A DNA stretch of 19,668 nucleotides from Psilocybe azurescens (Eukaryota > Basidiomycota > Agaricomycetes > Agaricales > Agrocybaceae), in the NCBI GenBank assembly GCA_023853785.1, contig JAJIRX010000776.1, forward strand, positions 1 to 19,668, given 5' to 3'. Below the pieces are notes generated by a model. It was not told where the DNA came from. It was given only the letters and a program-made list of their open reading frames with translations, and did no database searches. The position numbers and the translations under genes were made by a program. Positions 7,998 to 17,365 of the stretch are shown here, piece after piece; within the stretch, counting starts at the first letter, position 1, and each line of letters opens with the position of its first letter.

Positions 7998-8880
7998 TTG
8001 CATGATTATGATCAAGCAGTGTAAGCTGTGGCTGTTGGCACATAAGAACTCAGAAAACATCTAAAGCCCCTTCATTTTCAGTATTTGTGGCAGACATCTA
8101 TGCAAGTTTTCTTTCTTTAACTGTTGCCTCATCAATCAAACCACCAGATGTAAATTCTGATGTAAAGCATTCCTATGCCATCTTTAGTGCTCCTTTGAAA
8201 AAGGCAATCAGAAGTTCATAGAAGTGTGGATATAGACCTGAGAATGAAGAGGACCAAGATCAAGCTTGTTTACATTTTTTTCATTAAAAGTTCAGATTGC
8301 TTTCATATATGGATAAGAAAAATATTCTGCATAAATTGCTGAAACAGCAAGCTCTGAAGCTGTTGGAAAACAGTCAAGAGCATTTGAAATATTTGTTTTC
8401 ACATGATTGAGTGTTGAGTTCTGCTTGTTGATACAAATTTTTCTAAAAAGAGCTTGAATTCATCTTGATAAAGAATAAGAGCTTTTAACTTGTACCAGAT
8501 ATCTTCTGCTGCAGTCTCAGATGAAGTCACAGCCTTTTCTCAGCTTGAGCACCTTGTACTTTTGCCATAACATTAGCTCTACCCTTCTTTCCAACAGGCA
8601 TTGTAGAATATCTTTGATACTCTTGGACTTTAATGTATAATACTGAACTATGATGTTAGTATATTGTCATAAGATGTTACTGTAGAATCATTACCTGAAT
8701 TTCAGACTGGCTATAAGGCCCAGAAATAAATGCTAGAATCAGAACAAGAATCTGTATTTTTTAGTACACAATATCATATAAGAATACTGAACTTTGTGAC
8801 TTACCATCCAATAAAAAAGCTTTTGAATTAAAAAAAAATGGAAAAAGTGGTCAGAATCAAAGAAATAGAGGCAATCAAAC
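7998..8880 (-). pseudogene. Decayed intron-containing gene of a fungal repetitive protein family
   Basis: Reading leftward, an exon ends GGATG|GTAAGT at 8805. Introns are 8804-8752 and 8694-8643 (branch ACTAAC at 8660-8655). The middle exon (8751-8695) reads ILVLILAFISGPYSQSEIQ. The third exon gives YIKVQEYQRYSTM then PVGKKGRANVMAKVQGAQAE from 8598. Further left are EDIWYKLKALILYQDEFKLF, YAEYFSYPYMKAI, LDLGPLHSQVYIHTSM and ECFTSEFTSGGLIDEATVKE, then NTENEGALDVF and QPQLTLLDHNHA up to 7998. The 'FTSEF..GGLID' and 'ATN.ENEGAL' segments recall a large uncharacterised Agaricomycete family; this is memory, not a search. Several stops and small indels are present. The outer Tc1 element inserted at the TA at 7996-7997 and removed the rest. 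No function is assigned. Confidence 0.6.
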
Positions 8881-10096
8881 AGATATGGTGGTGATTTGAG
8901 TATAAAAATTATTTCTCTGCAGTCTTTAGGTATTTAAAGGTCATTTTGGGGCCATCTCTTACATGCAAGGCTGCCATGAAGAAGCCTGCTCAGCCCGTTT
9001 TGGAATAGGATGAGTGGCTGTGCTACACCTATTTTGCTCTCAAAACAGTATAATGACTATAGCATTATGGAAAATGTAATTCATGACTAGATTTGCAGAG
9101 AAAAGTAATATAAATTTTAATTGCTAAAATGTAATTGGAACAGATTTTTAATTTAGCAAGTCTAAGTAGATGAAAGTGCTTAAATATAGAGTCTAACTCT
9201 CTACTGAGATCAAAAACAAAAAACTGTTCTGATTAGTTTTTTCAAATTTAAATTCTAAGCAAAATATGTGTGCTAACTATGTTTATAGGTGCTGTGGTTG
9301 CTGAGATATTCTTCATACAATCTAGAGTGCTATATTTGGCAGGAAAATCAGTCTGATTTGGCTTTTTGAGTTCTTAATTATATTTTTGCAATAAAATGCC
9401 TTCATGCAATGTAAATACTTAATATCTTCCAGTACATACCACAAAATTTTTTGAATTGTTTACAAAGTACAAGCTCAATGTCTCAAGATATTGGTCTGGT
9501 CACAATGTGATACAGCATATCACTGGCTGTCACATGCATTGGTGATTGTTCAACCCCAACTAGTAAAAGTGGGGTTGAACAATCCCTGATCACTGCTGAT
9601 GCCAATCATTGTATGTCAGACATACAGCGATTTATACACATGACTTATGTAATAATTGATGTATGTATGGTATACAACAATTATGTTTAGAAATAATACA
9701 TCAATCAGACATATATTGTGTTTGGTGGCTGTATCTATAATATAAGAGAGGACAGTTTCTAAAAAGGAAAACCAAATTATGTAAGTCAAGTTACTTAATC
9801 ATGACAAAGCACACCATTGTATTTTGGGGCCTGTAAAGTGGTGCCTTTGGAAATAAATAATGTAAATCAGACCCGGGAACTTTCAGGGCCTGCCAAGACC
9901 TTTTTAAAATAAATAACCAGTGGCTGATGGCAAACAACAAAATTGGTGCCATGAAGCAACCATGAGGTTTGCTGCCGCGACACTGCTTTCCATCCCACAC
10001 AGCCTAAAAATCCTCTGTGCCTACAATCCTGAGAATAACACATCTATTAGCTATCTTTAGCTGAATTGAAGCTGCTCTGAGTGGTTATTGGCTTTG
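8881..10096. other. No gene seen; AT-rich spacer with one hairpin
   Basis: No frame shows recognisable coding. The only structured part is the hairpin at 9544-9584, with loosely inverted AT-rich sequence around 9640-9715 (GATGTATG...ATACATCAATC). The left end of the Helitron probably lies somewhere in the right half of this stretch, but a 5' terminus could not be fixed. Confidence 0.5.
9544..9584. repeat. 15-bp perfect inverted repeat (hairpin)
   Basis: GATTGTTCAACCCCA at 9544-9558 pairs perfectly with TGGGGTTGAACAATC at 9570-9584, with an 11-nt loop. No T-run or CTRR end follows, so it does not look like a terminator or a Helitron 3' end in this orientation. Confidence 0.85.
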
Positions 10097-10450
10097 GTGA
10101 GTGTTCTATGACACTTTTAGCCCTGTGCAAATTCTTAAACCTATGCAGACTGTAGTTCTCTGCTCTTTCTTTGCTTTTTTCCTCTTTTTTTGGTGAGTAA
10201 AGCCTTTATACCTCATTTCTGACTGTTCTAACTTTGACACAGTCTGTTTTCTGTGTTCCTTTGGTGAGTAATAAGTCTAATAACCATCTTCACTGATCTG
10301 TCTCATCTTTTGCAGGATCCTGTCCTTCTTTCCTTCTGTGTGTGGATTTAGTGGTGGTGGTGATTGTTCCATTCAAATAAGACTTCCGGACCATGTATGT
10401 TTTTTTAATATGAATTGATTTAAAAATCAAGCTGATCAGTATTTTTATAG
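10097..10450 (+). other. Leader of the Helitron gene with four predicted short introns
   Basis: Four donor/acceptor pairs are visible: 10097-10148 (GTGAGT...TGCAG), 10193-10242 (GTGAGT...CACAG, with CTAAC near 10230), 10264-10315 (GTGAGT...TGCAG) and 10395-10450 (GTATGT...TATAG). The first three donors share the context TTTGGTGAGT. The exons between them would be 44, 21 and 79 nt. No clear protein is encoded before 10451, so this is probably a spliced leader or a divergent N-terminus. Confidence 0.5.
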
Positions 10451-10620
10451 GCCTGAAACTCCTCCAAACACTCCACGTCAGGTTCGTATTGCTGCACAGA
10501 GATCTGAATGCGATGCCTGTGCCTTGGAAAGCCCCCAAGCCCGTCGCGACCCCACGTCATGATGAAATGCCTCATATTGAACCACTAAGATTTGAAATTC
10601 CTGATCTTTTAGCTGCTCTG

Positions 10621-10683
10621 CCTGTTCCTCCTGTTCCTCCTGTTCCTGTTCCTGTTCCTGTTCCTGCTTTTCCTGTTCCTTCT
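10621..10683 (+). repeat. GTTCCT hexamer run encoding VP repeats
   Basis: A run of CCTGTT/GTTCCT units encodes alternating proline and valine in the Helitron N-terminus. It precedes the alanine-proline array further along and shows the same hexamer-slippage style. Confidence 0.75.
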
Positions 10684-10707
10684 GCTCCTGCTCCTGCTGC
10701 TCTTCCC

Positions 10708-10815
10708 CAGCCTGCTATGTTTAATGGAATTCAGTATAATAATTTTCCTGCAAATTTAGTTCAGCTTTTAGCAGCTGTTCCACCTGCTCCTTTACCACCA
10801 CAATGTGGTGGCCAT
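10708..10815 (+). repeat. Internal duplication copy 1 in the Helitron N-terminus
   Basis: This 108-bp copy encodes QPAMFNGIQYNNFPANL and then LLAAVPPAPLP, ending at GGCCAT. Its partner is at 11008-11115, exactly 300 bp downstream, with the AP array between them. Confidence 0.88.
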
Positions 10816-10828
10816 CGTGTCTGTCGTG

Positions 10829-11003
10829 TTCCTGCACCTGTACCTGCTCTTGCACCTGCACCTGCACCTGCTCTTGCACCTGCACCTGCACCTGTTCTTG
10901 CACCTGCACCTGCACCTGCACCTGCTCTTGCACCTGCACCTGCACCTGCACCTGCACCTGCACCTGCACCTGTACCTGCACCTGCACCTGCACCTGCACC
11001 TGT
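10829..11003 (+). repeat. GCACCT hexamer array encoding AP repeats
   Basis: About 29 units of GCACCT, with GCTCTT, GTTCTT and GTACCT variants, encode an alanine-proline-rich linker. Because the period is a multiple of three and the unit lacks stops in any frame, long open frames appear on both strands here; these are shadows, not genes. Confidence 0.9.
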
Positions 11004-11007
11004 TCTC

Positions 11008-11115
11008 CAGCCTGCTATATTTAATGGAATTCAGTATAATAATTTGCCAGAAAATTTGGCTCATCTTTTAGCTGCTGTTCCACCAGCCCCTTTACCATTA
11101 CAACAAGATGGCCAT
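11008..11115 (+). repeat. Internal duplication copy 2 in the Helitron N-terminus
   Basis: It encodes QPAIFNGIQYNNLPENL and then LLAAVPPAPLP. It is the same length as copy 1 with no indel visible, and differs at a limited number of bases, so the duplication is fairly recent or under protein-level constraint. Confidence 0.88.
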
Positions 11116-14100
11116 AATGTTCATGCCCAACCCTTTCCTGTATGTGTTTTAAGTCTTTGTGATTTTGAACATGATATTAATGAAGAAATAGATACTTCGT
11201 CCTGTGCTTCCTGCACCTCTTCAGCCTCAACTTCCAAATGCCCAACCCCTTTTACTTGCTGCCTGAAAGCCCTTTAGCTATGACTGGCCTGTTCATAATT
11301 TAGGAAAAATGGATATAAAGTGCCCAAAGTGTGGTGCTTTACACTGGATGGCAGAGCGTATTTCACATTCATCTGATTGCTTTCCCACTTTTGGAATGTG
11401 CTGTTTTAGTGGGAAAATTGTTCTTCCAAAGCTGGATTATCCTCCTGCAGAATTAAATGCATTACTTAGGAATAACATGCCCCAATCCAAAACTTCCTGA
11501 ATCATATCCGGCAGTATAATAATGCTTTAGCCATGACCTCATTGGGAGTTACTGTTGATCATGCAATTAACAATAGGCCTGGACCTTATGTATTCAAAGT
11601 CCAAGGAAGGTTAACACATCGAGCTGGATCTCTTCTTCCCCAGATTGGTGTTACACCTTTATATGCTCAGCTATATATTTTTGATCCTGCTGAAGCTCTC
11701 AATTTCCGCATGCAGCATCCTGCAAACTCTGGGCTGGATAGAACCACTATGAGCATTCTTCAGGATATACTATATCATTCCCATTCAGGTGCACGGCTAT
11801 ACAAGCAAGCATTTGAAATAACACGTAACATGCCTATAGACCAGCAATGCACAATTGCTCTTTGCTATGAATGTGAAACTGATCACAGACGCTATAATGA
11901 ACCATCAGCTGCATCCAATGAAGTGGCTATAATTCTTCCTGGAGATGGTGATGAAGTATATCCCAATGGTAGAGATATTGTCCTGAGACGAAGAGCTGGA
12001 GAAAGGCTGGAAACAATCAGTGAACTGCATCCCCTTTATCTTCCACTTCATTATGTTCTTCTTTTTCCAACTGGGCAGTTAGGCTGGCATCCTAACACTC
12101 CTTTTAATGAGGCTGCAGAAATTGATGATGATCCTCCAGCTGCTGAGCAGGCTCCTAATGAGGATCAGGATGAGGATGCTATTGAAGCTCCACAACCAAA
12201 AAAAGCGGAAATACATATCACAAACAGAATATTTCCATTATCGTCTTCATCCAAGGGAAGAAACAAATGAATCTCAACATTTGTTTTTGGCACAAAACTT
12301 CTTCAGGAATTCATTGTAGAATGTTGGGCAGCTTCAGAACAAAACAGATTACGGTGGGTTAGACAAAATCAGCAGAAATTCAGAAATGATACACGTCAAG
12401 GTCTTATGGATGCTATTGCAGCTGATCCTAATGCTGAAGGTGCAAATGTTGGCCAAAGAACTATTTTGCCTTCTTCTTTTGCTGGAAGCACACAAAACAT
12501 GATTCAGAACTGCCAGGATGCTCTTGCTATCAACCGTTATTTTCATGGAGCTGATTTATTCATTACTGCTACTGCCAACCCAAGCTGGCCAGAAATCAAA
12601 GAGGCACTTCTTCCTGGACAACAGTCTTCTGATCATCCTGATTTGGTGGTCAGAGTCTTTCATGCAAAAATGAAAGAGATGCTCAATGATATTTGTAAAA
12701 ATGGGATTATGGGTAGAGCAGTTGCAAATGTGTGGACAATTGAGTTTCAAAAGAGAGGCCTCCCACATATGCACATGATTGTATTTTTGCATCCTGATCA
12801 CAAGCTTTGCACACCTGAAGATGTTGACAGTCTTATTTCAGCTGAATTTCCAGATAAAGAGGAAGAGCCAGAACTCTTTGAATTGGTCAAGAAATTCATG
12901 GTACATACTCCATGCAATGGTGACACTACTGCTCAATGTCATGTGAATGGAAAATGTTCAAAATGTTTTCCCAAGCCTTATTGTGATCAGACCACTGTCA
13001 ATGAAGACTCCTATGCAAATCTCAGGAGATGTGACACAGGAAAAGAGTTTGACATTGGTGGTGGAAAAAAGTTGATAATCGCTGGGTTGTTGCTCACTGC
13101 TGTTATCTTATCTGGAAATATTGCTGCCATATCAATGTTGAGTCTATTGCTTCTATCAAGGCCATCAAATACATCTATAAATATGTCTATAAGGGTCATG
13201 ATCGCATTACTATGCAGTTTGGACACTGTGAAGATGAGGTCAAGCTATATCTTGATGCACGATATGTTTCTGCATGTGAAGGACTTTGGCGCATTTTTCA
13301 CTTCCACATGCATCAAGAACATCCAGCTATTGTTTGTCTTCAGGTTCATTTGCCTGATCAACAAATGGTTACATGGAATGAAGACCAGGCACTAAATGTT
13401 CAGGAAGTTTTGGATCACAATGCAGGCAAAGACACCAAGCTTACTGCTTATTTCAAAGTCAATGTACAATATGAGGAAGCCAGAAATACTCTTTATCAGG
13501 ATTTTCCTGCCAAATTTGTCTGGAAGGGAAAGCAGCGCAAATGGGCTCCAAGACAGTGACAATTTGCAATTGGGCATATGTACTATGCTCATCCAAGTTC
13601 AGGAGAGCTTTTATCTCAGAACTCTGCTGACCTGTGTCAAGGGTGCTACATCTTTTGTTGATCTCCGAACAGTTGATGGCACTGTATATGAAACATTTTG
13701 TGAGGCCTGCATACATCAAGGACTTTTAGAGGATGATAATGAGTGGAAGCAGTGTCTGGAAGAGGCTGGATATATGGCAAGTGGTCAACAACTTCAAATC
13801 TTTTTGTGACTATTCTTTGAGACTGCACACCATCAAATCCTGCTGCACTCTGGGATCAATTTAAAGACAAGATTTGTGATGACCTGCGACATGCTCTTAT
13901 CTCCAAACATATCCAACAAGACCCCACTGAAGCACAAGTGTTCGATTATGGCCTTTTTCTCATTGACCAACTTCTTTGCACTACCAACAAAAACTTGAAG
14001 AGTTTTCAGGAATGCCATTGCCTCAAGAAGATTGGGCTGCTGCTATAGGAAATAGATTGATTGCAGAGCAGAGAAAATATGACAGAGACAATCAATCTGT

Positions 14101-15274
14101 TCTGGCTCAACAGTGAATTCCTACTCTCAATCATGGGCAACATTCAGCATTTGATACTATTGTGGCAGCAGTTGAAAGCAAGAGTGGTCAATGTTTCTTT
14201 CTTCATGGTCCAGGAGGTACAGGAAAAACTTATGTGTACAACACTCTGTGCTACTTTCTGCGTGGTGAAGGAAAAATAGTGCTTTGTGTGGCTTCATCTG
14301 GCATTGCATCTCTGCTTCTTATTGGTGGTTGGACATCACATTCCACCTTCAAAATTCCTATCAACATTCATGAGGACTCTACATGCAGTATTGGTCGCAC
14401 TTCTGATTTGGCAGAGCTTATTCAACGTACTGATTTGGTGATATGGGATGAAGCTCCTATGCAGAACCGTTATATTCATGAGGCTGTGGATTGCACATTC
14501 AAAGATATCCGTAACTGTGACAGGCCATTTGGAGGACTTACTGTTGTGTTTGGTGGAGACTTTAAGCAAATTCTTCCTGTTGTTGTGAAAGGATCAAGAG
14601 CCCAAATTGTTGGAGCATGCATGCAGAGGTCACAACTTTGGGGACACATCAAAGTACTCAAGTTGACTGAGAATATGCGTCTGAACACTGCACATGATGA
14701 AGAACAGAAATTTGCACAATGGCAGTTGGATATTGGTCTGGGAAAACATACAGATGAATCTGACAACACAACACTTCCTGATCATTTCAAATGTGCCAAT
14801 AATACTGTTGAATCTCTGATTGATACAATTTATCCTGGAATCCAGCAGACCACTGGGCATAATGACAAATATTATGCTGAACGGACAATTCTGTGTAGCA
14901 GAAATGATGATGTGGATGATCTGAACAAAACTATTCTTAACAAATTTCCTGGAGAAGAAAAGGTGTTTCACAGTGCTGATAGCATTTTGAATAATCAGGG
15001 ACATGGTTATGAAGGAATTCTGATGTATCCAGTGGAGTATCTGAACACAATCAACTGTTCAGGTCTTCCTTTGGCAAAGCTTACACTGAAAGTTGGTTGC
15101 CCTATTATGATTTTACCGGAATTTGAATGCGAGTGAGGGAGTGTGCAATGGATCAAGAGGGATTGTGACAAGAATGGGGAACCGTGTTTTGGAAGTTTGA
15201 CTATTGACAGGAGATAGAGCAGGGGGAGACAGTTTTTATTCCACGGATTGGGCGAGGTCTTTACCCTCACCCAT

Positions 15275-15560
15275 ATATTCCGGGTGGAGTCCACATGGAG
15301 TTTGGTGACTTTTTTTTTTGGCAGGTGTACCAGCCATTTAGAGGTGGAGGCTCCACCTGGAGTCCAGCTGGAATCCGCTCATCCTCCATGTGGGCCAATG
15401 TGGAGGATGTGGAACTCCATGTGGACTCCATGTGGAACTTCATCTGAGTCTCACATCCTCCATATGGATTCCATATGGATTTGACTCAAGAAGCATGTAT
15501 ATCAGCATTAATACACTATTTCAGGGTCAATTTCTAATGGACTCCAGGTGGAGGATGATC
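15275..15560. repeat. TGGAGTCCA-type palindrome block downstream of the Helitron
   Basis: Many variants of TGGAGTCCA, CTCCACCTGGAGTCCA, CTCCATGTGGACTCCATG and CCATATGGATTCCATATGG occur. TGGAGGATGTG (near 15400) also recurs inverted as CACATCCTCCA (near 15455). No coding sense is evident. The block takes over where the Helitron C-terminus should continue, so it probably marks the break in that element. Confidence 0.7.
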
Positions 15561-15608
15561 CCCAGATTTTATTTATATTTTATTTATATTTTATTATAAT
15601 GTAAAAAA

Positions 15609-15684
15609 AAAGCACCAACAGGAATTGAACTTGGGCATCCAAGAATGCCACACACTGACGTTAAACCAACTAAGCTATAGAGCC
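15609..15684 (-). tRNA. tRNA-like sequence or tRNA pseudogene (possible SINE head)
   Basis: On the minus strand the sequence starts GGCTCTA, continues with an A-box-like TAGCTTAGTTGG and a B-box-like AGTTCAATTCC, and ends TGGTGCT, followed at once by a run of nine T (a Pol III terminator). Six of seven acceptor positions pair if two G-T wobbles are allowed. The T-loop TTCAATT is canonical, but the T-stem and anticodon stem pair at only about three of five positions each, and the D-stem is poor. If read as a tRNA the anticodon could be GTG (His), but the weak stems argue for a decayed copy or a tRNA-derived repeat. Confidence 0.5.
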
Positions 15685-15780
15685 TTTGTAATTCATCAAA
15701 TTTTGATGGCCTACATACCAATACGGCTATTTACTCGGCATTTCTTGGCAAGTGACAAATAACGTCATGTATGTGACTTA

Positions 15781-16167
15781 TTGATGCCACGTTGGTCCGT
15801 TTATTATTTCCACCACCCCACCTCTTCCTCCAACCACCACCACCCCGCTGCCGGCCGTCGTGCGTTGCCCCCCACCTCGCTGTCATCGGTCAGAGCCAGG
15901 CCCATGCCAACCCAACCCAACACGCATCGCATCGCAACAAACCGAGACCGACGAAGAACAAACGGACACCCGCGAACGAAGGGAGGTGAGTATGGAATGA
16001 GACAGAACGAGGCGGGTGGAGAACGAGGAACAAGGCGAGGCAAATCGCGAACGAGGGGGGAACAAGGCGATGCAATGCGAACGAGGAACGAGGTCGCGAC
16101 CCCAGGTAAGTCGCAAATTCCGCATGCCGCCGCCATTAACCGCCTCCCCCCCCCTCTTTTCGTGTAG
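15781..16167 (+). other. GC-rich island, C-rich then GA-rich, with a candidate intron
   Basis: Composition changes sharply from AT-rich flanks. 15800-15960 is rich in C (CCACCACCCC), and 15970-16100 is rich in GA (repeated AACGAGG). A donor GTAAGT at 16106 and acceptor GTGTAG at 16167 could form a 62-bp intron. Splicing from the frame used at 16016-16105 enters a frame from 16168 that stays open to 16947, but that upstream frame has a stop at 15998 and its only apparent start is GTG. Coding is possible but unsupported. Confidence 0.35.
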
Positions 16168-16735
16168 GCCAATGACAACAACAACAACAGGTACGTACGG
16201 TACGTACAACGATGGGTACGACAGCACGCAGGACGCTGTACGGACGACGACACCAACACATACGCAGACCATGATGACAACACATACAACGGCCGCGACA
16301 ACGACGACAACGGCCACGACGACCACGACCACGTGACGTGTACGACGGCCACAACAACAACGACCACAATGCATACGATGGCCATGACGACAACAACAAC
16401 GACATGTACAACGGCCACGATAACGACAACGACGTGTACAACGGCCACGACAACGACAACGTGTACGACAGCCACGACAACGACAACGACAACGTGTACC
16501 GACAGCCACGACAACAACAGCGACATGTACAACGATGACGACGATGTGTACGACAGCCACAATGACGACGACAACGCGTATGGCAGACGCAGTGGACATG
16601 ACAGCACAACGTACGGACACGCCAGACGCATACGACGGCCACCACAACGTGTACAAAGGCTACCACAGCATGTACGACAGCCACCACAACAACAACAATG
16701 CATACAGCGGGGCTACGAGCAACACAGCCATCCTC
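16168..16735. repeat. T-poor degenerate minisatellite, 30-bp unit
   Basis: A degenerate array of roughly 27-33-bp units on the pattern GACGTGTACAACGGCCACG followed by ACAACGAC. In one frame the unit reads DVYNGHDNDN or VYDSHDNDN; in another it reads as threonine-rich TTATTTT. The plus strand is very poor in T and dominated by A, C and G triplets of ACN/GAC type. This leaves several frames open on both strands without implying a protein. Clearest units are at 16404-16500. Confidence 0.8.
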
Positions 16736-16930
16736 TTGCCCCCTTTTTTTTCTTTCTTTTTTTTCTTTTTTTTATCTCGTTTTCTCTTTTTTTTTTCATG
16801 TTCATGTGCTTCTATATTTATTTGAACCAACTATGTACCCTCTCGCCTCCTTTTTTGTCTGTTTTGTATGTTTTTCTTTTATTTCTTTTGTTTTATATAT
16901 TTTTATATATTTCTTTTTTATGTTTCAGTG
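16736..16930 (+). repeat. Pyrimidine-rich tract
   Basis: Long runs of T with interspersed C, broken near 16800-16850, ending TTTATGTTTCAG at 16928. It directly follows the T-poor array, giving an abrupt strand-composition switch. The TTTCAG could be a splice acceptor, but no matching donor or downstream coding exon is evident. Confidence 0.6.
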
Positions 16931-17149
16931 GTGATGAACTTTGCTAGTAGATAATATTGTAGATAATAATGTAGTATATAGTTTTTAATATATTATATAT
17001 ACATTCTTACATGAATTTACTCTAAGAAAATACATTCCAATTAAAATTTGGCTATAGCTGGACTTTGTGAAATTCAATAAGTCTGCTCTCTGATGGCCTA
17101 AGCTGGAATATTGTTACCCAGGTATGGAGTCCAGATGGATTCTAATTGA

Positions 17150-17205
17150 ACTCCACCTGGACTCCACCTGGACTCCACCTGGCCTCCACCTGGCCTCCAC
17201 CTGGC
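17150..17205 (+). repeat. 11-bp tandem array ACTCCACCTGG
   Basis: Three units of ACTCCACCTGG are followed by two of CCTCCACCTGG and a partial CCAGG. TGGAGTCCAGATGGATTC lies just upstream at 17127. This is the same TGGAGTCCA family as in the blocks at 3994-4290 and 15275-15560, but with an 11-bp rather than a 10-bp period. Confidence 0.88.
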
Positions 17206-17222
17206 CAGGAAGTGTAGCACTG

Positions 17223-17265
17223 ATAACAGGGGGATGGGCACAGCCCATCCCCCTCAATCTGTTAT
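17223..17265. repeat. Strong hairpin with 12-bp perfect stem
   Basis: AGGGGGATGGGC (17228-17239) pairs perfectly with GCCCATCCCCCT (17243-17254) around a 3-nt loop ACA. A further ATAAC/GTTAT pair (17223-17227 and 17261-17265) closes the base after a 6-nt bulge. It lies 18 bp after the 11-bp array. Confidence 0.88.
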
Positions 17266-17303
17266 ATAAGTGGAGAATATTATTTATTTATCAATGAGGA
17301 AGT

Positions 17304-17361
17304 GCAGGGTGCTGACAAGCTGGGGTCTGGGGGCGCAGCCCCAGCGAGCTGTTGACCCTGC
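17304..17361. repeat. Nested stem-loop, 58 nt
   Basis: GCAGGGT (17304-17310) pairs with ACCCTGC (17355-17361). Inside, ACA/TGT, and GCTGGGG/CCCCAGC around a G-rich loop, extend an imperfect stem. The inner part, CTGGGGGCGCAGCCCCAG, is itself a 6-bp palindrome with a 6-nt loop. Confidence 0.8.
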
Positions 17362-17365
17362 CGTG

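Larger units (their letters stand above)
10451..15265 (+). pseudogene. Helitron Rep-helicase (RepHel), frameshifted and 3'-truncated
   Basis: This is the rolling-circle transposase of a Helitron. Order of domains: a proline/alanine-rich N-terminus (10489-11270); a cysteine motif DIKCPKCGALHW then FGMCCFSGK (11309-11420); the Helitron N-terminal/Rep region (11500-13560) with HUH motif PHMHM (HMH at 12766-12774) and tyrosines in YIYKYVYKG (from 13170); then a PIF1-like helicase with Walker A GPGGTGKT (14207-14230), Walker B WDEAP (from 14444), GGDFKQILPV (near 14550) and LTENMR (near 14663). The last recognisable part is GNRVLEV, then ETVFIPRIGRG, to about 15265. Frame breaks lie near 10535, 11260, 11480, 12196-12330, 13066, 13605, 13790, 14000 and 15117, with in-frame stops at 13557 and near 13837 and 14119. 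The extreme C-terminus and the 3' hairpin/CTRR end are missing. Motifs are intact, but the gene is not translatable as it stands. Confidence 0.9.

Noticed and set aside
9544..9584. Helitron terminal hairpin
   Set aside because: A Helitron 3' hairpin should lie downstream of the helicase and be followed by CTRR. This one is upstream and has no such end.
9791..10000. 69-codon minus-strand frame
   Set aside because: No recognisable domain, unremarkable length for chance in this region, and it lies upstream of and antisense to the Helitron leader.
10721..11071. Open frames on both strands through the GCACCT array (QV, CR, CT and LH repeats)
   Set aside because: A hexamer period keeps every frame open. 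Only the frame encoding AP repeats joins to the Helitron N-terminus.
14162..15136. Stand-alone host PIF1 helicase gene
   Set aside because: It continues in frame from the Helitron linker (IGNRLIAEQRKYD...), and its upstream neighbour is the Rep domain, so it is the helicase half of RepHel.
15804..16703. Long minus-strand open frames (up to about 299 codons) rich in V, S, C and L
   Set aside because: They are the complement of the T-poor minisatellite. Several overlapping frames are open at once only because stop codons are rare in this composition. No domain or start context supports a protein.
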